A DNA stretch of 64,000 nt from Entoloma clypeatum (GCA_963565915.1 OY751495.1:3658001-3722000), one strand, 5' to 3'. Positions 9,518 to 20,869 are shown, counted from the first letter of the stretch. Program-made: numbers and translations. The notes: generated from the sequence alone by a model not told the origin.

Positions 9518-10705
9518 ATGTCTACCTCTCGCTCCGCCCTCGACTCCATCGTCATCTTTGACGGCATCGACTACCTAAGCTGGGCTGAAAAAATGAAATC
9601 CTACCTCCTCCATCAAGGAGTCTGGCGCCTCGTGTCCGGCGACATTGAGCGCCCCGACATCGCGGACTTCACAGTCACGGTCTCCACCCCTGCCTCTGCC
9701 ACCTCGACGTCTGCAACCCAGCCTCCAGTCATCACCACCACCGTCGACCAGCCCGCCTTCCACAAAGAAAGGAAGACCTGGATCAGGGACAATGACATGG
9801 CCCTTGGTTCCATCCGCCTCAAGGTCTCCGAAGCCATCAGAAGACACATCAAAGACGCCAGCACCTCGAAGAAAGCCTGGACATCGTTAAAGGACGCGTA
9901 TTTGAAGGTCTCCCCCGCCACCATATTCGGCGACTTCAAGGCCGCCGCCTCCTTCAAGCTGTCAGGTCGCGACCCCGTACCGGAAATTGAGTGCCTTGGG
10001 TCACTCTTCGCTCGCCTCAGCAACGCGAAATTCGTCGTGCCTGATCTGATGCAGGCAATGATCCTGGCAAGTGCCATTCCTGACGCTTGGTCGTCCCTCT
10101 CCACCGCCCTCTTCCAAGTCTATGATGCCGACAACTTCACATGGCAGGCCGTCACCGACAGCATCGTCTCAGAATACAGGCGCAAGTACGCAATAGGGTC
10201 TACTCGGGCATCCAACGAGCAGGCCCGGAAAATCTCCGGGACTAAGCGAAAGGGGCAAGACCCCAAATGGGAAAAGCAAACAGCGCCAAGTACCTCGCGT
10301 AACAATGCTGACGAGCAGCCTAACTCGACCGACCCGAGTACCGCTTCTGAAAAGAAGAAGGGAAAGGGACGCTGGCGCAACCAGAAGAAGCGCGCCAACA
10401 ACGCGGACAACGAGTCTGACCAAGCTGAGGAGATGGTCGAGTTCATCGCACCAGCCATTGAGCACATCCCTCGTCGTCCTGCTCCTTGTCCCCTTCCTCC
10501 TCATCAACATGTCCCTTGCCCTCTCCCTCCTCACCATGCACCGTCTTTCACCACCGTAACTGGTCGCGGAAAGACTTCCTTTACTGCACAGCCTGAGTCA
10601 GAAAGGATGCAGTCACTACTGCAACGCATGAACCCTCCTCCTTCCCAGTACACCAGGCTTCCTTCTGGAAAGCTGTCAGTGTGGAAAAAGAACGAGAAGG
10701 TGTGA
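9518..10705 (+). CDS. Copia Gag polyprotein
   Basis: The first ATG in a good position is 9518, giving 395 residues. The N-terminus FDGIDYLSWAEKMKSYL is the usual Gag N-domain of Copia elements (UBN2/DUF4219-like). It is followed by the conserved helical region (W-x-D-N-D-x-A-L-G-S-I-R; KKAWTSLKDAYLK), a basic tail (KRKGQDPKWEK; EKKKGKGRWRNQKKR) and a proline-rich end. No CCHC zinc knuckle is visible; the basic tail may bind RNA instead. The stop at 10705 separates it from the protease frame, so pol would need a frameshift or a lost connection. It assembles virus-like particles in the cytoplasm. Confidence 0.85.
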   Translation: MSTSRSALDSIVIFDGIDYLSWAEKMKSYLLHQGVWRLVSGDIERPDIADFTVTVSTPASATSTSATQPPVITTTVDQPAFHKERKTWIRDNDMALGSIRLKVSEAIRRHIKDASTSKKAWTSLKDAYLKVSPATIFGDFKAAASFKLSGRDPVPEIECLGSLFARLSNAKFVVPDLMQAMILASAIPDAWSSLSTALFQVYDADNFTWQAVTDSIVSEYRRKYAIGSTRASNEQARKISGTKRKGQDPKWEKQTAPSTSRNNADEQPNSTDPSTASEKKKGKGRWRNQKKRANNADNESDQAEEMVEFIAPAIEHIPRRPAPCPLPPHQHVPCPLPPHHAPSFTTVTGRGKTSFTAQPESERMQSLLQRMNPPPSQYTRLPSGKLSVWKKNEKV

Positions 10706-10757
10706 AAGCTCGCCCAAGAGATCGGCGCACAACCCTCTGGATCGAACCTTTTGGATC

Positions 10758-11150
10758 TTGGATACCATCATTCCTGACATCGACAAAAGGCCGGCTAAAC
10801 AGCGTCGCGTAGCCCCGTCGATAGAAGAATCACTGAAGATGATGGATATCGACCAGGAACGGATGGGGCCGAATGTATTTGAGGACGAGATAGAACTTGA
10901 TGGTCCGTCAAACCCTTTTCTTGAACCTTACCAATTGCAGAAAGCTAACAATACCTCTCAACAGACGTATGATATAATAGCAAGTACCAGTACAGAATGC
11001 GTAGATCACTTTAGCAGTGATTTACATAAAAAATATATCAAACATTTTGCTTCTTGTACACATTGTAAGGAAAAAGAACGCGTGCAATGGATATTAGATT
11101 CCGGCGCCTCTTTACACTTCACCTATGAGTTTAAGGACTTCGCATATTAT
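10758..11150 (+). pseudogene. Copia pol, protease part, cut by Gypsy insertion
   Basis: The frame ends in QWILDSGASLHFTYEFKDFAYY. DSGA is the aspartic protease active site. The Gypsy LTR begins at 11151. The duplicated target attat is at 11146-11150 and 17706-17710, and the reading frame continues exactly at 17711, so the protein was intact here before the insertion. No ATG precedes the protease; it would be made as part of a polyprotein. Confidence 0.88.
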
Positions 11151-11520
11151 TGTTATGCGTAACAAACCGTTCCAAGGTTCGGGCAGAGTATGCAGGAAGA
11201 TGGAAAGGCGAAGAGCAATGTGATTGCTAAATCTAAGGAATGTAGCTATGGTACATGAGGTTTATATAGTACTGACTATGAGCGGTAGCGAATGAGTCAG
11301 TAACTGCGGAAGGCAGTGCGCATGAGTAAGGCGACTGTGGAAGGCTATGCACTAATGAGTAAGCTGACTGCGGGATGAGTCAGACAGCTGCGGAAAGTGA
11401 GTCAGCGTGGGAGCGAAGTATACTAAAGGAAATAAAGTATAATACAATATGTGTAAGCGGGGGCCGATGAGTAAAAGTGAAAAAGTAAGCGCATACGTCC
11501 GTAGTCGTTAGTCCGTAACA
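11151..11520 (-). repeat. Gypsy 3' LTR (370 bp)
   Basis: Same length as 17336-17705. Eight mismatches with its partner; seven are CG against TG or CA. Confidence 0.95.
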
Positions 11521-11557
11521 TGTTCCCCTCCTCAAGGTCTGTGTCCTCACAGACTAC

Positions 11558-11926
11558 CTACTCCCATCCATCATTGCCATTTGGATTGGCCCAGGCAGGG
11601 TCAACTCGGTTACCCCAATCCTTTATCAGTTCATCGTTTACCACCGTGGCAAACTCTAAACCTCGAACAGCGAGGCGAAGGCGTCGATTTTCGACAGCAA
11701 GGGTGTTGGTATAGTTTTTGAGGATGAGCTTCTCCTCAGCGGTGGGGGCGGTTGGTAAATCGGAGAGGGTATGAAGGCGGATATGCATCTGCCGATGGAG
11801 GATGTCAGCGATGGAGGTTTCGAGCGCATGGATCTGGTCGCGCATGGAGAGCGCTTCACCGATGAGGGTGGTGATGGTGGGGTTGATATCGGAAGCATCG
11901 GTGGAGGTGGCGGTGATGTTGGACAT
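11558..11926 (-). CDS. Extra ORF downstream of pol in the Gypsy element
   Basis: A 122-residue ORF starts at an ATG (11926) and lies between pol and the 3' LTR on the same strand as the element. It is helical with coiled-coil character (LIGEALSMRDQIHALETSIA) and ends acidic (NPNGNDGWE). It has no recognisable domain. Extra 3' ORFs in retroelements can be envelope-like or regulatory; this one has no signal peptide or membrane segment, so it is not envelope-like. Its function is unknown, and it might be a chance ORF, though its start and position are tidy. Confidence 0.55.
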   Translation of the reverse strand: MSNITATSTDASDINPTITTLIGEALSMRDQIHALETSIADILHRQMHIRLHTLSDLPTAPTAEEKLILKNYTNTLAVENRRLRLAVRGLEFATVVNDELIKDWGNRVDPAWANPNGNDGWE

Positions 11927-12044
11927 GGCAGAAATGATGTTTGAAAGGTATAAGAAGAACGGTGTGTTGGGCGAGAAGAGTTGGAGCGGGGAACTCGATG
12001 TGACAGAAGTCGATGTGGAAAATGGTTCTCAAAGTTTGTTCTTT

Positions 12045-15000
12045 TTATCGTGGACGTGATGGGTTTTGCCGATGAAAATCTCGGATCAAGTCTTGAGCGT
12101 TCTGAACATTAGTCCGAGGTTCCCACGTGTTTTCTTCTGGGCCATACCCTTCCCATTGGACAAGGTACTGGATCTTTCCACGGAATTTCCGAGAGTCCAG
12201 GATCGTGGAGACATGGTATTCTTCTCGTCCTTCGACAATGATCGGATCAGGGGCTGGCTTCTTTTTCTGAATGGCATACTTCGGGGTTTCGTATGGCGAT
12301 AACAGGGTGGATCATCTTCCAGGTTTTGGGAAGATCAAGACGGTATGCGCTAGCTCCTTTCTTCTCTAGGACTTTGAACGGTCCGTGTCGGAGGGCATCA
12401 AGTTTCTTTGAGGGACGATCAGTCCTGATGTTAGTCCCTTCCAGCCACACCTTGTCTCCAATGCGGTAATTCCGAGACGGGCTTCGTCGTGTGTCAACTG
12501 TCTTCTTCATCTGATCCTGGGCCTGTTTCAGTGCTGCGTTGGCTTCTTCTCATGCCTGTTTGAGTTTTTTCAAGAAGTCGTTTGCCGCTGGATTGGTGTC
12601 TTCCAACACAAGTTCTCCCTTCCAAGGATGCAGACCATAGTTGAGATAGAATGGTGTGTACTTTGTCGCTTGATGTTCTTTGTCATTGTACTGGAATTCT
12701 GCGATTGCGATCCATTCCGCCCAATCATCTTGTAGATGGTTGACAAAGTTTCATAAGAACACCTCGGTTTCCTGATGCGATCATTCGGCTTGTCCATAAG
12801 TTTGTGGATGGTACGCAGTGGACAGGTTTCTCTTGATTCCCAACATGCGGCAAAGTATTTCCATGAACTTCGCGGTGAACTGTGGTCCTCTGTTGCTAAT
12901 GATCTTCTTAGGGATCCCATGAAGCTTCCATATCTGGTCCCGATAGATCTTGGCTAATCCTTCAGCCGATAGTTCCACGGTTGTCGGGATGAGATGAAGC
13001 ATCTTTGAATGTCTGTCCGTGATGACCAGAATTGTGTTCTTCCCATCAGATTCTGGTATCGGTCCCACGACGTCAATCCCTATGTCTTCCCATGGTTGAC
13101 TTGGCGCGGCGTTAGGGTGTAGAGGGGCGTGTCTCCTTTGGCGGCTGATCTTGTTACGTTGACAGGTGTCACAACCTTTCACATACTTCTTTACGTCATG
13201 CAGGATGGTGGGCCACCAGTAGGTGCGAGTGAGGAGTTCATGTGTTCGATGTTGTCCTGGATGTCCTGCCACTGGTGCGTTGTGTGCTTCAAACATCAGT
13301 TCTTGGCGCAATTGTGGGTCTGGTGGAACATAGACTCGTTCTCCTGCATAGGTGATGCCATTTTCCTGCTGGTACCAGTGAGGATTCTTCTTCAGATCCT
13401 GGGCTACTTCTGTCTCCATACGATTCGAGGCCTTGATGCGTGCAATCCATGGGTTTTTGATGGTTGTGATGTTTCCGATTTTGATGGAATCAGATGTTTC
13501 ACCCCCTTCAAAGAATTGTTCCTCCGTGAACATCTCCATTTGTATCACATCTTCTGATTCCAATCGTTTCAAAAATAGCCCCTCCTTGAGCATTTGGTCG
13601 CTGTCCTGCGGCTCGAGTTCCGTCTCATACCAGGGTAAACGTGACAGGATGTCTGCTTTCGCGTTTGTCTTCCCAGGTACATGTCGCAATTCGAAGTCAT
13701 AGTCTTGTAACTTCATCTTCCAGCGCCTCTGTCGTTGGTTTAGGTCCTGAGGACGCCGGAAATACTCCAGGTTTTTGTGATCAGTTAAGATCTCGAAACG
13801 TTCCTTGGCTTCAAGTAGATAATGTCGCCAGTCCTTCAGTGCTTCCATGACTGCCAAGAGTTCCTTGTCATATATCTCGTAATTCTGTTCGGCCGCGGAC
13901 ATGGTCCGCGACAAGAACGCGATAGGATGCCACTTGTCGTCTTGTTTCTGTGAAAGTACCGCTCCAATCGCATAACCCGATGCATCGGTTTCGACTCTGA
14001 ACTGTCCGTCCGGTTTGGGCAATGCCAAGACTGGTGCCGTCGTGATTGCCCGTATGAGACCTTCAAATGCTTCTTGCGCCGCTGGTCCCCATGTGAATGC
14101 TGTATTTCCCGTAAGTGTTGTGAGTGGCTTTGCGATGTTTGAGTACCCTTCAATGAAGCGTCGATAAAAATTGGCAAATCCCAGGAACCTCTGGACTTCC
14201 TTTTTTGATGTGGGTACTCGCCAGTTCCGGATTGTGTCCACTTTTTCAGTTTCCATCTCAACACGTCCTTCTCCAACAACATATCCCAATATGGGGCATT
14301 TTGTTACTTCCCAAAGACACTTCTTTTCCTTTAGGAACAGGTCATTGTCTGACAGGATCTGCAACATCTCTTCGGTGTTCCGGGCGAGTTCTTCCTTGGT
14401 TTTACCAATAACCACTATGTCATCCATGTAAATCACACAGATGCGCCGACAGATCTGATCCCTGAATAGGCTGGCCATCATCCGAGAGAATGTTCCCGGG
14501 GAGTTGCAGAGACCGAAAAACATGACCAATGGTTCAAACAATCCTCGGCTGGTCAGGAAGGCGGCTTTCCATTCGTCACTCTTCTTGATCCACACGTTAT
14601 TGTATCCCCACATGATGTCCATTTTATTGAAGTAGACTGCATCCTTCAATACATCCAAGAGGTCGTTGATGCGTGGGAGTGGGAATTTGTCCTTAACCGT
14701 GAATTTATTGACCGTGCGATAATCCTGTACCAATCGTTTGGAACCATCTTTCTTGTTAATGAAGAAGCAGGGTGATGCATAAGGGGATTTGGACGGTCGG
14801 ATCTTTCCGGTTGCCAGGCCTTCATCGATGAATTCGTCCAGTTCTTCTTGCTCCTTTTGGGTCATAGGATACGTGTTTCCTCCTAGCTCCTTTGGTGCGT
14901 CCGGTGTAAGTTCGATGCCGTGGTCCCATTCTCTTTCTTTTGGGATCTTGTCAAAGTTTTCTTTTTCAAAGAGGTGGGCAAAACGTTCAATGTATGAGGG

Positions 15001-15636
15001 TCGTTTGGTTGTGGGAGGTGGTGTGGGAGTAACTGCTTCCAATATGGGGTCTCCGGGCTTCCATTTCTGATCCGATTTCTTGGGCGCGTCCTTGTCTCGT
15101 ACTTCCACCATGCGAACCCGATGTTTGCGACCATTAAGGTTAACCCTGAAATCCGAGTGTTTGGTTTGACATGTTGATGGGCACCGGTTGAATGTTACAG
15201 CGCCGGTCATCCAATTGATTGTGGGGTTGTGGTGCACCAACCAGTCATGTCCCAAAAGCATGTCCGTTCTCCCAATGTCCAATACCATTGCTTCCATGGT
15301 TTCCTGGTGTGTTCCTAAGTCCAGCTTGACTTCGGCAAGTTTTTCTGCTTTCTGTTGTCGGTTCAGCGATCCATCCGCATTTAGGATTGATATGGGCTTT
15401 ATTCCCCGTGTGGGAAGGTTCTGTTCGCGTACTATTCTGGGATGGATACATGTGCGTTCACATCCGCTATCAACCTCGGGTCGAATGGCCTTTGGTCCTC
15501 GTCGTGTTTTGATCTGAGCTTGCAGCTTGATCTCTCGTCGTTTCGGAGGTTTATCTCCCTTGACAATCTTAGTTGACGCAACGGCTCGCTTTGCAGGGAT
15601 AACATAAGTTATATTGTCTGTAGCTGCACCAGGCAA
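12045..15636 (-). pseudogene. Gypsy chromovirus Pol (protease-RT-RNase H-integrase-chromodomain)
   Basis: Protease: VDSGCERTCIH near the start. RT: QDYRTVNKFTVKDKFPLPRI, FNKMDIMWGYNNV and the YMDDIVVIG active site. RNase H: VETDASGYAIGAVLSQ. Integrase: HxxxH and CDTCQRNK zinc motif, IGIDVVGP, an FMEIL region and AYHPQTYGQAE. After TGA codons at 12781, 12751 and 12550 (each a CGA to TGA change in frame), the integrase C-terminus (NYRIGDKVWLEG) continues. Near 12297 the frame shifts into a chromodomain: [19 protein letters not shown]..., with [18 protein letters not shown], ending at the stop 12045-12047. The pol frame is open upstream across the gag stop, in the -1 frame. Chromodomains direct integration to heterochromatin. 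Not functional in this copy. Confidence 0.92.
12060..12255 (-). pseudogene. Chromodomain at the end of Gypsy Pol
   Basis: The reading frame on the minus strand gives [17 protein letters not shown], then the aromatic-cage core [18 protein letters not shown]. This identifies the element as a chromovirus (Tf1/MAGGY-type). It is out of frame with the preceding integrase because of an indel near 12297. Confidence 0.85.
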
Positions 15637-15677
15637 GCGAGTTCGTTTAATGGATAAGGGTCGCGACTTAGCGTCGT

Positions 15678-16916
15678 TTAATCGGACCCTTCGGGAAAAT
15701 CCTTCTCATCGGTCTCTATGGTGATGGTTTCATCATCATCGGTATCTCCATCAGACACCTTCCTAATCTTTCCAGAGTTCTTCTTCGGCTTGCGGCAGTT
15801 GCGCGCGATATGTCCTTCTTGGTCGCAGTTGAAACACTTACGACCATCTTTCTTCTTTGGGGCTTTGCAGTCTTTGGCAAGGTGACCAAAGCGCTGACAG
15901 TTGTAGCAACGGGCTACTCCTGCTTTATCGATCTCCATGGCTTTGCCTTGACCACCATAAGTGGTGCCCGATCCGGTGCATGTGTCGCCACCCCCTCGGA
16001 TGACTAATGCATGTCCCTCCATCTGTCGTCCCTTGTTTCGGATCTCCTTTGCGTAATCAGTGTACGTCTTGCCATCGCTAGCCACTTGTTCAGAAATTCT
16101 GCGGTTGACGTTCTTTTCCAGGATGTATTTCCCAGTTTCTTCGCCAAGGTTTGACAGCTTCAAGAGCTCTTCGAATTCGTCCAAGAATTCGTCGATGGTG
16201 CGTTTCTCCTGTTTCAGGACTTCGAGTCTCGCCTTGGCCGCTGCCGACTTGTTGGCAATAGAGAATCGCGTAGCGATGTCGTCTGAGAATCCTAACCAGG
16301 TGATGTTCTCGCCATCGGTGGCAAGGTCGTCTAACTTGTTGCTGGCCCAGTGTTTACCGGACCCTTCCATCATGCGGGATAACACCGCAAGAATCTTCTG
16401 ATCGTCGGACAGGCCCTTCTGGAATCTGATGTATAATTTGGTGGCTTTCCACCACTCGTCGAAGGTGTGTCTGTCTTTGAACATCCCAGGATCTTTGATG
16501 ATCTTGGATGTATCCATTGTTTGTACTGTCGGTGCTTCTGCCATGTCTAGAACCTGCGGAGTAGGAGAGGTGTCGGATTGTTGGGATGAAGATGGGGTTC
16601 GGGATACAGGTAGGGGTTGAAAATCAGTCCCTGTTCTAGGCGTCTGTTCGGTATCTGACTGCGCGGAGTCAAAAGTAAATTCGTCAGGGGACTCGTCGGC
16701 GGAATCGGTGGCAAAACGTTCGAGGTATTTCCTCTGTAGATCTCTAAGGAATCTCTGTTCCTGCGCGTCTGTTGGTCGCGAGAAGGGGTCAAGTCTCTCG
16801 TTTCGTGCCCAACGGTTGTACTCAGTCTGTTGCTCGTCGGTGGTGAAGTGGGCGTAGATCTGCTGCTTCGAGTAAGACGTGGTGATGCGGCTCTGGGACG
16901 TCTCAATGTGAGCGTC
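15678..16916 (-). CDS. Gypsy Gag with two CCHC zinc knuckles
   Basis: The first ATG is 16544 (MAEAPTVQTMDTSK), giving 288 residues, but the frame is open upstream to 16916. The capsid-like part has DEWWKATKLYIRFQ and WLGFSDDIATRFSI. Two zinc knuckles follow: CYNCQRFGHLAKDC and CFNCDQEGHIARNC, both CX2CX4HX4C. The end is acidic (GDTDDDETITIETDEKD). The upstream part of the same frame reads as a plausible hydrophilic protein (RWARNERLDPFSRP; FLRDLQRKYLERF). The second copy at 61531-64000 has the same arrangement. It forms the particle and binds RNA. Confidence 0.88.
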   Translation of the reverse strand, partial: DAHIETSQSRITTSYSKQQIYAHFTTDEQQTEYNRWARNERLDPFSRPTDAQEQRFLRDLQRKYLERFATDSADESPDEFTFDSAQSDTEQTPRTGTDFQPLPVSRTPSSSQQSDTSPTPQVLDMAEAPTVQTMDTSKIIKDPGMFKDRHTFDEWWKATKLYIRFQKGLSDDQKILAVLSRMMEGSGKHWASNKLDDLATDGENITWLGFSDDIATRFSIANKSAAAKARLEVLKQEKRTIDEFLDEFEELLKLSNLGEETGKYILEKNVNRRISEQVASDGKTYTDYAKEIRNKGRQMEGHALVIRGGGDTCTGSGTTYGGQGKAMEIDKAGVARCYNCQRFGHLAKDCKAPKKKDGRKCFNCDQEGHIARNCRKPKKNSGKIRKVSDGDTDDDETITIETDEKDFPEGSD

Positions 16917-17323
16917 CTAATCAATCTTCTGATAATGGTTGTCTGGACACCGATAAACTCTCTGATCTCTGTGATCCGACCTGTCTGAGGTCCTTCTTGA
17001 ACGCGAAAGCTTTCGAGTTCGTTCTGTCGGGCGTTGTAACGCGCGATCTGGTGTTGCCGAGCAAGATGGATGCTCTCTGCTATCTCGCCGTGGGGGCGAT
17101 GCTCATCGTTGTCTAGTTCTTCGTCAAGCACCTGCTGTAGGATGCGACGGATCTCCGATTCGATGTACTGCTGGATGAGTGTAAAATCAATACTGTCTCG
17201 AGGACTTAGCTCCTCCTGTCGGGCTTCTGGCGTGCTGAATGGGTTACTGGTGAAGTCTTCAAAGAAGCGCGATGTCTTGACTCGTCTGGTAGTTGCTCTC
17301 TTCGCTCTGGGCGAACCTAACAA
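16547..17323 (-). CDS. Upstream ORF overlapping Gypsy gag
   Basis: An open frame of about 258 codons starts just after the primer-site region. Its first half looks like a genuine helical protein (EARQEELSPRDSIDFTLIQ; ESEIRRILQQVLDEELDN; ITEIREFIGVQTTIIRRLI). Its second half overlaps the extended gag frame (16916-16547) and is R/P/S/T-rich, likely the wrong frame. There is no ATG near its start. The gag frame is -1 relative to it, so a -1 frameshift or spliced leader could fuse this N-part to Gag. The same pair of frames is kept in the second copy (61940-62723). Alternatively it is a decayed N-terminal gag. Confidence 0.55.
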   Translation of the reverse strand: MLGSPRAKRATTRRVKTSRFFEDFTSNPFSTPEARQEELSPRDSIDFTLIQQYIESEIRRILQQVLDEELDNDEHRPHGEIAESIHLARQHQIARYNARQNELESFRVQEGPQTGRITEIREFIGVQTTIIRRLIRTLTLRRPRAASPRLTRSSRSTPTSPPTSNRLSTTVGHETRDLTPSRDQQTRRNRDSLEIYRGNTSNVLPPIPPTSPLTNLLLTPRSQIPNRRLEQGLIFNPYLYPEPHLHPNNPTPLLLRRF

Positions 17324-17335
17324 GATTTAGCAACT

Positions 17336-17705
17336 TGTTATGCGTAACAAACCGTTCCAAGGTTTGGGCAGAGTATGCAGGAAGATGGAAAGGCGAAGAG
17401 CAATGTGATTGCTAAATCTAAGGAATGTAGCTATGGTACATGAGGTTTATATAGTACTGACTATGAGCGGTAGCGAATGAGTCAGTAACTGCAGAAGGCA
17501 GTGCGCATGAGTAAGGCGACTGCGGAAGTCTATGCACTAATGAGTAAGCTGACTGCGGGATGAGTCAGACAGCTGCAGAAAGCGAGTCAGCGCGGGAGCG
17601 AAGTATACTAAAGGAAATAAAGTATAATACGATATGTGTAAGCGGGGGCCGATGAGTAAAAGTGAAAAAGTAAGCGCATACGTCCGTAGTCGTTAGTCCG
17701 TAACA
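17336..17705 (-). repeat. Gypsy 5' LTR (370 bp)
   Basis: In minus orientation it starts TGTTACGGACTAACG and ends CGCATAACA. It is followed by agttgctaaatcttg, the putative primer-site region, which is also found after the LTR at 61934. Confidence 0.95.
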
Positions 17706-20700
17706 ATTATAGACCTCTTACGGTCAAGCGATTCGTCCAAACTGCAGCTAAAGGGAAGAAACTGGAAATACTCGGAGTTGGGGCTGTTCCAGTACGGCAC
17801 ACCCTAAATGGGGAAGTTAAAACCCATCTTCTCAGACCGGTGTTCTACATTCCGGACATGGACACACGCCTATTGTCCCTAGGCGTCTTCCTTAACCATG
17901 GTTACAAAGTAGACGGGACTTGTGGAGAGATCAACATCTCCAAAGGGCTGAGCAAAATCCAGTTTTTGCCCCACATCCTTGGTCAAACCATTTACTGGTT
18001 AGACACTGAAATACGCTATGACCAGATCCATGCGATCTCAAGCGAAATCACTGTCGAAACATGGCACAAGCGCCTTGGTCACCCAAATGATCAAGCACTC
18101 CGAAAGATTCCCACCAGTACTAAAGGGGTACCTGAGACACTAGTATGTGAGAAATCACAGGAAAGTTGCACAGGTTGCCTCAAAGGGAAAATGCTGAATC
18201 AGTCATATCCCAATTCGATGACAAGGGCAACAAAAACCTTTGATCTGATCCATTCCGATCTCAAACAGATATCCACGGCATCATACCACAAATATAAATA
18301 TTTCCTTATGTTTTTGGACGACTTTTCATCCCACGTCTGGGTCGTCTTGCTTAGGAAGAAGTCGGATGCTGTCACGGCACTATGACAATTCCTTGCAATG
18401 ATCCAGAATCAATTCGCCGCCACTCCTAAGAAATGGCGAGTTGATGGAGGTGGAGAGTTTAACGAATACAAGGATGTACTTGCCGATCATGGAATTCTGG
18501 TCGACGTCACGCTCCCGTATCAGCACCAGCAGAACGGTAGAGCAGAACAGATAAATCGAACCCTGTGGGAGAAATCTCAGGCCTTGCGCTTCGACACGTG
18601 CTTACCCCCTATGTGGTGGGAATTCTGTTTGGAACATGCAGCGTTTCTCTACAACAGAACCCCCATGCAGCGTCTCGAATGGGATACCCCTTACTTCAGG
18701 GTGACCAATGAGATGCCCGATATGTCAAGCATCAGAATCTTCGGATGTCAGGCATATGTGTATATCCCAAAGGAAAAACGTAGAAACTCCCTGGAATCTA
18801 GATCTCGATTGATGATTTATCTCGGATCAAAACCAGGGGTCAAAGGATACCGTTTCATGGATCCTGAGACTAATACAATTTTCATGGGTGGGAAAGCTAT
18901 CTTTGATGAAAGCAAGTACCCTAGATGCCACATCGACCCTTTGCCAGAAAACCATCCAGAAATGGAAAACCCAGAACCGGCTGATGAGTTTGAGGACCTC
19001 ATCCCCGGAAACAATGACAATGACAGCCATCACGAAAAACCTCACGACCCTGTTCCCACTGGACAGGATCACCCTGAATCAGATGATGACTTGCCGTCTA
19101 GCGAGCCCGACGATGAACCACGAGTACCCACTTCGGAACCCGAACAAGTACCAGATCGACCGATCAGGGAACGACAAGTTCACAGAATGCCAGACAGCAT
19201 CTATGGGGAAGACACCCCTGCTTCTGATCTTGAAAAAATGGATCGAAGACGTAGATTGGGCGGTCAAATGGCATGGATGAACGATCTCCTGATGGAGGCA
19301 ATCTCCATCCAAGTAGGCATCATCGAAATGTCACACAAAGACATATACTCTCTTCCGAACAAAGAAGATTGGTATGTGGCAGAACGAAAAGAGCTAGACA
19401 TGCTCAAAAGCCGCGGGGTGATCACAGAGTTAGTACCCCTACCTACAGGGAGGAAAGCACTAAGGAACAAATGGGTTTACAACGAAAAATCCGATGGGCA
19501 TCTGAAAGCGCGCCTGGTTGCAAAAGGCTTCTCACAGGTAGAAGGGATCGATTTCAATCAGATCTTCTCACCAGTAGTGAGGTACGAGACCTTCCGATTG
19601 ATTTTGGCATTGACAGCCCTTGAAGGGTGGTTCATGACATTCTTGGACGTCTCATCAGCCTTCCTCTATGGAAGACTCCGTGAGGTAATTTACATGCGAC
19701 AGCCTGAGGGCTACATAGTAAAAGGGAAAGAAAACTTCGTGTACCGACTATACAAAGCCCTATACGGACTCAAGCAGGCCGCATTAGCCTGGTGGAGAGA
19801 ACTCAATTCCTCCATGAAAAAGCTCGGCTTTGTCCGGCTACACTCCGATGCGGGAGTTTTTATTCACACAAGTACCAAAGGGGAAATTGTGATCGCCGTC
19901 ATTTATGTCAATGACTCTGCTTTTCTCAGCACAAACCGAGAATACACGCTAGAGAAAAAGAAGGCCTTCATGACAACATGGGAATGTAGGGACCTAGGCC
20001 ACCTAGTGTCTAATGGGGAACTGAAAGAATTTCTCTCAATCCAAATAAGGCAACATGGGAAGAGAATCTTCATTGATCAAGTACCTTACCTTGAGAAAAT
20101 TCTCCCGCAAATGGGGATGAGCGAATCAAACGCCACCCACACCCCACTTCCGACGGGCTACAAACCCATGAAGTCCGAAGATGAACCCAATGCGGAACTC
20201 AGATCCAAGTACCAATCCGTCATCGGATCACTATTGTACTTAATGATCGGGACAAGACCCGACATTTGTTTCGCCGTGATCAAAATGTCCCAATTTTCCG
20301 CAAACCCTACCAAACGCCATTTAGAAGTGGCTAGGGATATTTGCAGATATTTGAAGGCGACAAAAGATTACGCAATCATGTACAATGGGGATTCTGGGAA
20401 AGGGATCTACGCCTTCACAGACTCCGATTGGGCGTCAGACAAAAACACCAGGAAATCCACCACTGGTTACTTCATATCGCTGGCGTCTGGAGCAGTAACA
20501 TGGGTTTCATCAGCACAAAAAACCATTGCCCTCTCTTCTACAGAAGCAGAATACATGGCGCTATCAGATTGCAGTCACGCAGTAACATGGCTTAGAAGCA
20601 TGCTTGCCGAACTTGGAATGCAGATCGGATTGGTTCCGATCTATGGAGATAACAATGGCTCCGTCTTTATCGCATCCAATCCTGTAACTGAGAAGCGATC

Positions 20701-20869
20701 CAAGCACATCGACATGCAATTCCACTTCGTCAGAGAAAAAGTATCCGAAGGAATTATTACGGTTGAATTCATCGAAGGAGTGAATAACCCTGCAGACCTT
20801 TTAACTAAGAATCTGGGGAAAATCCTCTTTAGCAAGTTTATCCCGTACTTTGGACTACTCAAAAACTAG
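17706..20869 (+). pseudogene. Copia Pol: integrase, reverse transcriptase, RNase H
   Basis: This continues the protease frame from 11150. GAG-pre-integrase HHCC zinc: WHKRLGHPNDQ...CTGCLKGKM. Integrase core: LIHSDLKQIS, VDGGGEFNEYKD and NGRAEQINRTLWE. RT: NKWVYNEKSDGHLKARLVAK, DVSSAFLYGRL, ALYGLKQAALAWWREL. RNase H: AFTDSDWASDKNTRKSTTGY and STEAEYMALSD. Two defects: an in-frame TGA at 18383-18385, and the RT active site reads YVND instead of YVDD. The latter (GTCGAT to GTCAAT) is a CpG transition that removes a catalytic aspartate. Otherwise open for over 1000 codons. Confidence 0.93.

Larger units (their letters stand above)
11151..17705 (-). mobile_element. Gypsy chromovirus, full-length, 6.55 kb
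   Basis: The LTRs 17336-17705 (5') and 11151-11520 (3') are both 370 bp and start TGTTACGG and end GCATAACA on the minus strand. A perfect 5-bp duplication, attat, flanks the element. The order on the minus strand is LTR, upstream ORF, gag with two zinc knuckles, pol (protease, RT, RNase H, integrase, chromodomain), a 122-residue extra ORF, polypurine tract (gaggagggga), LTR. Pol has three in-frame TGA codons and one frameshift near the end. The LTRs differ at eight sites, seven of them CpG transitions. Confidence 0.95.

Noticed and set aside
13129..15517. Plus-strand ORFs of 60-142 codons across this region
   Set aside because: Antisense shadows of the minus-strand Gypsy pol.
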